Below, piece by piece: positions 11,245 to 13,151 of a stretch of DNA of 13,151 bases. A model generated the notes under the pieces. That model did not search any database. It was not told the origin of the DNA and saw nothing but the letters and a program-made list of their open reading frames with translations. The position numbers and the translations under genes are program-made. The stretch is from Bacillota bacterium (GTDB lineage: Bacteria; Bacillota; Clostridia; Christensenellales; Borkfalkiaceae): contig JAETTR010000019.1 in NCBI GenBank assembly GCA_021768985.1, positions 1 to 13,151 of the forward strand, written 5' to 3'. Position 1 is the stretch's first letter. Each line of letters opens with the position of its first letter.

Positions 11245-12738
11245 ATGAAGAAAGAGTGGTTTTTCGACCGCTTCTGCGGCGTGCAGGTCGCCGTATACGC
11301 GGAGGACGGCGCGCTCGTGGAAGTGAACGTCGAAAATGAAACGAGCGGGAGTCCGCTCGGGAATATTTATAAGGGAAGGGTGGCGAACGTCGTTGCGGGC
11401 ATGCAAGCGGCGTTCGTTTCGTGCGGGTTGGAAAAAAACTGCTATCTTCCCCTCGACGAAGGCGCGGCGCGGTTCTCGTCCTACGACGGCGACGGCAATC
11501 CCGCGGGGCGCACCCTGAAAGAGGGCGACGAGATTCTGGTGCAGGTCACCAAGGTTCCGCGCGGCAACAAGGGCGCGAAGGTCACGTGCGATCTCTCGTT
11601 CGTCGGCAAAAATCTGATCTTTTTACCCGTCACCGATTTTCTGGGGATCTCGCGCAAGATCACCGACGAGGAATCCCGCGCGCGGCTGTTGAAGGAGGCG
11701 GACGGGCTCCGCAAAGCGGGACAGGGGTATATCGTGCGCACGGCGGCGGAAGCCGCGCCCGTCAAAAAGCTGAAATCGGAATCGGAGTATCTGAAAAAGG
11801 TGTACCTTTCCGTGCTCGAGGCGGCAAAGTCCGCGCCCGTCGGCGCGGTCGTCTACAAGGAATACGAGCTCCCCGTCAAGGTGATGCGGGATTCGCTCGG
11901 CGACGACGTCGATAAAATCCACGTGGGCGACAAGGGGCTGTACGATAAAATCGTCAGGCTCGTAAAAATGCGGTCCGATTTCAGCGAGCGGAAGGTTTCG
12001 CTGTATACGGGCGAGCGGAATATGTTCGCCGAGTTCGGGCTTTCCGAGCAGGTTTACCGGCTCGCCGAACCGCAGGTCGCGCTGAAAAACGGCGGGTATC
12101 TCGTGATCGACCGCACCGAGGCGATGACGGTGATCGACGTGAACACGGGTAGTTTCGTGGGGGAGTCCGATCTCGAAAGTACGGTGTTCGAAACGAATTT
12201 GCAGGCGGCGCGGGAGATCGCGCGGCAGGTGCGGTTGCGCAATATCGGCGGAATCGTGACCGTCGATTTTATCGATATGGCGGACCCCGAGCACTGCGCC
12301 GCGGTAGAGGCGGAGCTCACGCTCGCGCTGTTAAGCGACAGGGCGAAGTGCCGCGTGCTTCCCATGAGCGAGCTGTGCCTGACGACCTTTACCCGCAAGC
12401 GCGCGAACAATGATTTAACGGAGTTTCTGCTCAAACCGTGCTCGCATTGCACGCGGCAGGGATACGTGCTTTCCGATAAGTATATGGCGATGCGGCTCCG
12501 CAGCGAAATCATGAATTATTTCGCCGACGGGTATCACGCCGTCGTCATTGAGCTGAATCGTTCGCTGATGCAAACGATTCTCTACGAACGGTATTTCACC
12601 GAACAGCTTTCGGGGAGCTGGCAGAACAAGCGGGTGTACATGGTGCCGCATTCGACCTGGCACGAGGAGCGGTTCACGATCCGCGGCGACAACTCGGGCG
12701 TCTTATCTCTTCCCGACGATGCGCAGATACTGTACTGA
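11245..12738 (+). CDS. rng: Ribonuclease E/G family endoribonuclease
   Basis: 497 residues, the length of RNase G rather than full RNase E. Domains: S1-type RNA-binding fold at about 36-120 (GNIYKGRVANVVAGMQAAFV) with an insertion-bearing loop; 5'-sensor and RNase H-like parts; catalytic core TVIDVNTGSFVGESDL (295-310) with D298 and IVTVDFIDMADPEH (337-350) with D341, the metal-binding pair equivalent to D303 and D346 of E. coli RNase E; zinc-link CSHC (399-402). It makes single-strand cuts in mRNA and rRNA precursors, favouring 5'-monophosphate ends. The C-terminal domain after 405 is short and lacks an RNase E degradosome tail. It follows spoIVFB by 46 nt with its own promoter and ends at a strong terminator. 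The gene order spoIVFB-rng resembles clostridial cell-shape/sporulation regions. No ribosome site before the ATG. Confidence 0.95.
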   Translation: MKKEWFFDRFCGVQVAVYAEDGALVEVNVENETSGSPLGNIYKGRVANVVAGMQAAFVSCGLEKNCYLPLDEGAARFSSYDGDGNPAGRTLKEGDEILVQVTKVPRGNKGAKVTCDLSFVGKNLIFLPVTDFLGISRKITDEESRARLLKEADGLRKAGQGYIVRTAAEAAPVKKLKSESEYLKKVYLSVLEAAKSAPVGAVVYKEYELPVKVMRDSLGDDVDKIHVGDKGLYDKIVRLVKMRSDFSERKVSLYTGERNMFAEFGLSEQVYRLAEPQVALKNGGYLVIDRTEAMTVIDVNTGSFVGESDLESTVFETNLQAAREIARQVRLRNIGGIVTVDFIDMADPEHCAAVEAELTLALLSDRAKCRVLPMSELCLTTFTRKRANNDLTEFLLKPCSHCTRQGYVLSDKYMAMRLRSEIMNYFADGYHAVVIELNRSLMQTILYERYFTEQLSGSWQNKRVYMVPHSTWHEERFTIRGDNSGVLSLPDDAQILY

Positions 12739-12744
12739 ATTTTT

Positions 12745-12789
12745 TCGCGGGAATCGTTTTTAGCTGAAAAAACGATTCCCGCGATTTTT
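12745..12789 (+). terminator. Intrinsic terminator of rng
   Basis: Perfect 17-nt arms 12745-12761 (TCGCGGGAATCGTTTTT) and 12768-12784, 6-nt loop, then TTTTT (12785-12789). Begins 6 nt after the stop. Confidence 0.95.
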
Positions 12790-12996
12790 AGGGCTACTCG
12801 CCCTCTTTGCGGGAAAATTCGGGGCTCACGAAATACTTCCCGCAAATTCACCTCGCCGAGGCGCAGGTATGCGCAAATAGGGGCGTGCGGCGGAGGGCAA
12901 CCCTCCTTGCACCTTAATTCCATAAAGCAGTTTTGCAATGCGCAGTAAAAGGCAACCTTCCTCGTGGAAAGTTTTTGCGAATAGTGAATATTATGA
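12790..12996 (+). other. Gene-free, structure-rich region: candidate non-coding RNA or dispersed repeat
   Basis: No ORF with a ribosome site is seen here. A chain of hairpins is: AGGGC/GCCCT (12790-12804); TTTGCGGGAA (12806-12815) with TTCCCGCAAA (12837-12846); CCTCG/CGAGG (12851-12861); GCGCA/TGCGC (about 12862-12875); GTGC, GGAGGG-CAA-CCCTCC, GCAC (12885-12912); and AACCTTCC-TCGT-GGAAAGTT (12954-12973), which competes with AAGG-CAA-CCTT (12949-12959). The perfect terminator at 12997-13027 closes the series. No clear promoter follows the rng terminator, so either readthrough or a non-transcribed repeat is possible. No known RNA family was recognised; T-box, tmRNA and SRP signatures were looked for and not seen. 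Confidence 0.4.
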
Positions 12997-13027
12997 AACA
13001 ACCCCGCCGTCCGGCGGGGTTGTTTTT
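12997..13027 (+). terminator. Intrinsic terminator closing the structured region
   Basis: AACAACCCCGCC (12997-13008), loop GTCC, GGCGGGGTTGTT (13013-13024), T-run to 13027. Perfect 12-bp stem. There is no gene directly before it, so it must end either an RNA from 12790-12996 or rng readthrough. Confidence 0.9.
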
Positions 13028-13048
13028 AAGCGATCGGTGAATTATACT
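13020..13048 (+). promoter_or_regulatory. Upstream promoter (P1) of the last gene
   Basis: TTGTTT (13020-13025), 17 bp, TATACT (13043-13048). The -35 box is formed by the end of the preceding terminator. The start near 13055 gives a leader of about 85 nt that includes the first arm of the inverted repeat at 13083. Confidence 0.5.
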
Positions 13049-13082
13049 ATTAAGTGCAACAGGAGGGAGATAAAAAAAGGAA

Positions 13083-13144
13083 CTCATATAAATCTGTGAT
13101 ATAATAAGTTTGCAGACAAAATTACACAGGGAGATTTATATGAG
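13083..13144 (+). repeat. Inverted repeat burying the start codon of the last gene
   Basis: CTCATATAAATCT (13083-13095) and AGATTTATATGAG (13132-13144) are perfect 13-nt complements, 36 nt apart. The right arm covers the end of the AGGGAG ribosome site, the spacer and the ATG (13140-13142). Only RNA from the upstream promoter contains both arms. Confidence 0.65.
13097..13105 (+). promoter_or_regulatory. Downstream promoter (P2) of the last gene, extended -10 type
   Basis: TGATATAAT (13097-13105) is an extended -10 (TGnTATAAT). No good -35 is seen at 17 bp. The start near 13112 gives a leader of about 28 nt with AGGGAG but without the left arm of the inverted repeat. Confidence 0.5.
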
Positions 13145-13151
13145 CTACAAA
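13140..13151 (+). CDS. Start of a gene cut by the right window edge
   Basis: ATG at 13140 follows AGGGAG (13128-13133) by 6 nt and opens MSYK before the window ends. Four residues do not allow identification. Two promoters and the inverted repeat upstream support a real start. It is not rplU by its N-terminus, although rplU often follows rng in related bacteria. Confidence 0.6.

Noticed and set aside
12582..13001. Minus-strand frame covering the end of rng and the structured region
   Set aside because: It crosses the rng terminator antisense, starts without a ribosome site inside the next terminator, and its protein shows no domain. It may be open only because of a repeat.
1..13151. CRISPR arrays, tRNA/rRNA genes, insertion sequences, phage genes
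   Set aside because: No regular spaced repeats, tRNA-like cloverleaf with a T-loop, rRNA segment, transposase or phage structural protein was seen on reading both strands.

Overview
The window reads as chromosome of a spore-forming, Gram-positive member of the Bacillota (Clostridia-like, high GC in coding regions). The grounds are a Veg-family gene next to a SPOCS/LysM protein and ispE, a SpoIVFA/SpoIVFB-like pair, an RNase E/G gene directly after it, Shine-Dalgarno sites of the AGGAGG type, and intrinsic terminators after most transcription units. A Christensenellales-type uncultured Clostridium would fit, but that is a guess from general familiarity. No phage, transposase, CRISPR array, tRNA or rRNA was recognised.

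Layout. 1-1972 is mostly on the minus strand: the start of an XRE regulator cut by the left edge, an AT-rich gap with rightward promoters but no gene, a diacylglycerol-kinase-family lipid kinase, a small XRE-type regulator and veg. 2020-5529 is on the plus strand: SPOCS/LysM spore-envelope protein, ispE, and an unrecognised TPR-like two-helix membrane protein. 5562-6421 is an APH-fold kinase with its own promoter and terminator. 6429-8241 is tcdA overlapping a cysteine desulfurase by 4 nt, a pairing that fits cyclic t6A tRNA modification. 8281-8803 is a DUF559 endonuclease gene of lower GC, bracketed by two oppositely oriented double-hairpin repeats. 8907-9404 (minus) is a small P-loop nucleotide kinase. 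9544-11198 is spoIVFA/spoIVFB-like, and 11208-12789 is an RNase E/G gene with promoter and terminator. 12790-13139 has no gene but is rich in structure and leads to a gene that begins 12 bases before the right edge.

Most notable observations. (1) Four genes (ispE, tcdA, the P-loop kinase and rng) have a good sigma-A promoter whose -10 box ends only 6-8 nt before the start codon, so their mRNAs should be leaderless or nearly so, while neighbouring genes have ordinary leaders with Shine-Dalgarno sites. (2) The last gene has two promoters. Only the upstream one yields an RNA with a perfect 13-bp inverted repeat that would bury its start codon. (3) The DUF559 cassette looks like a small mobile unit inserted behind the cysteine desulfurase. 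(4) 12790-13027 could be an undescribed structured RNA. Several transcription units are packed so that the terminator of one overlaps the promoter of the next.
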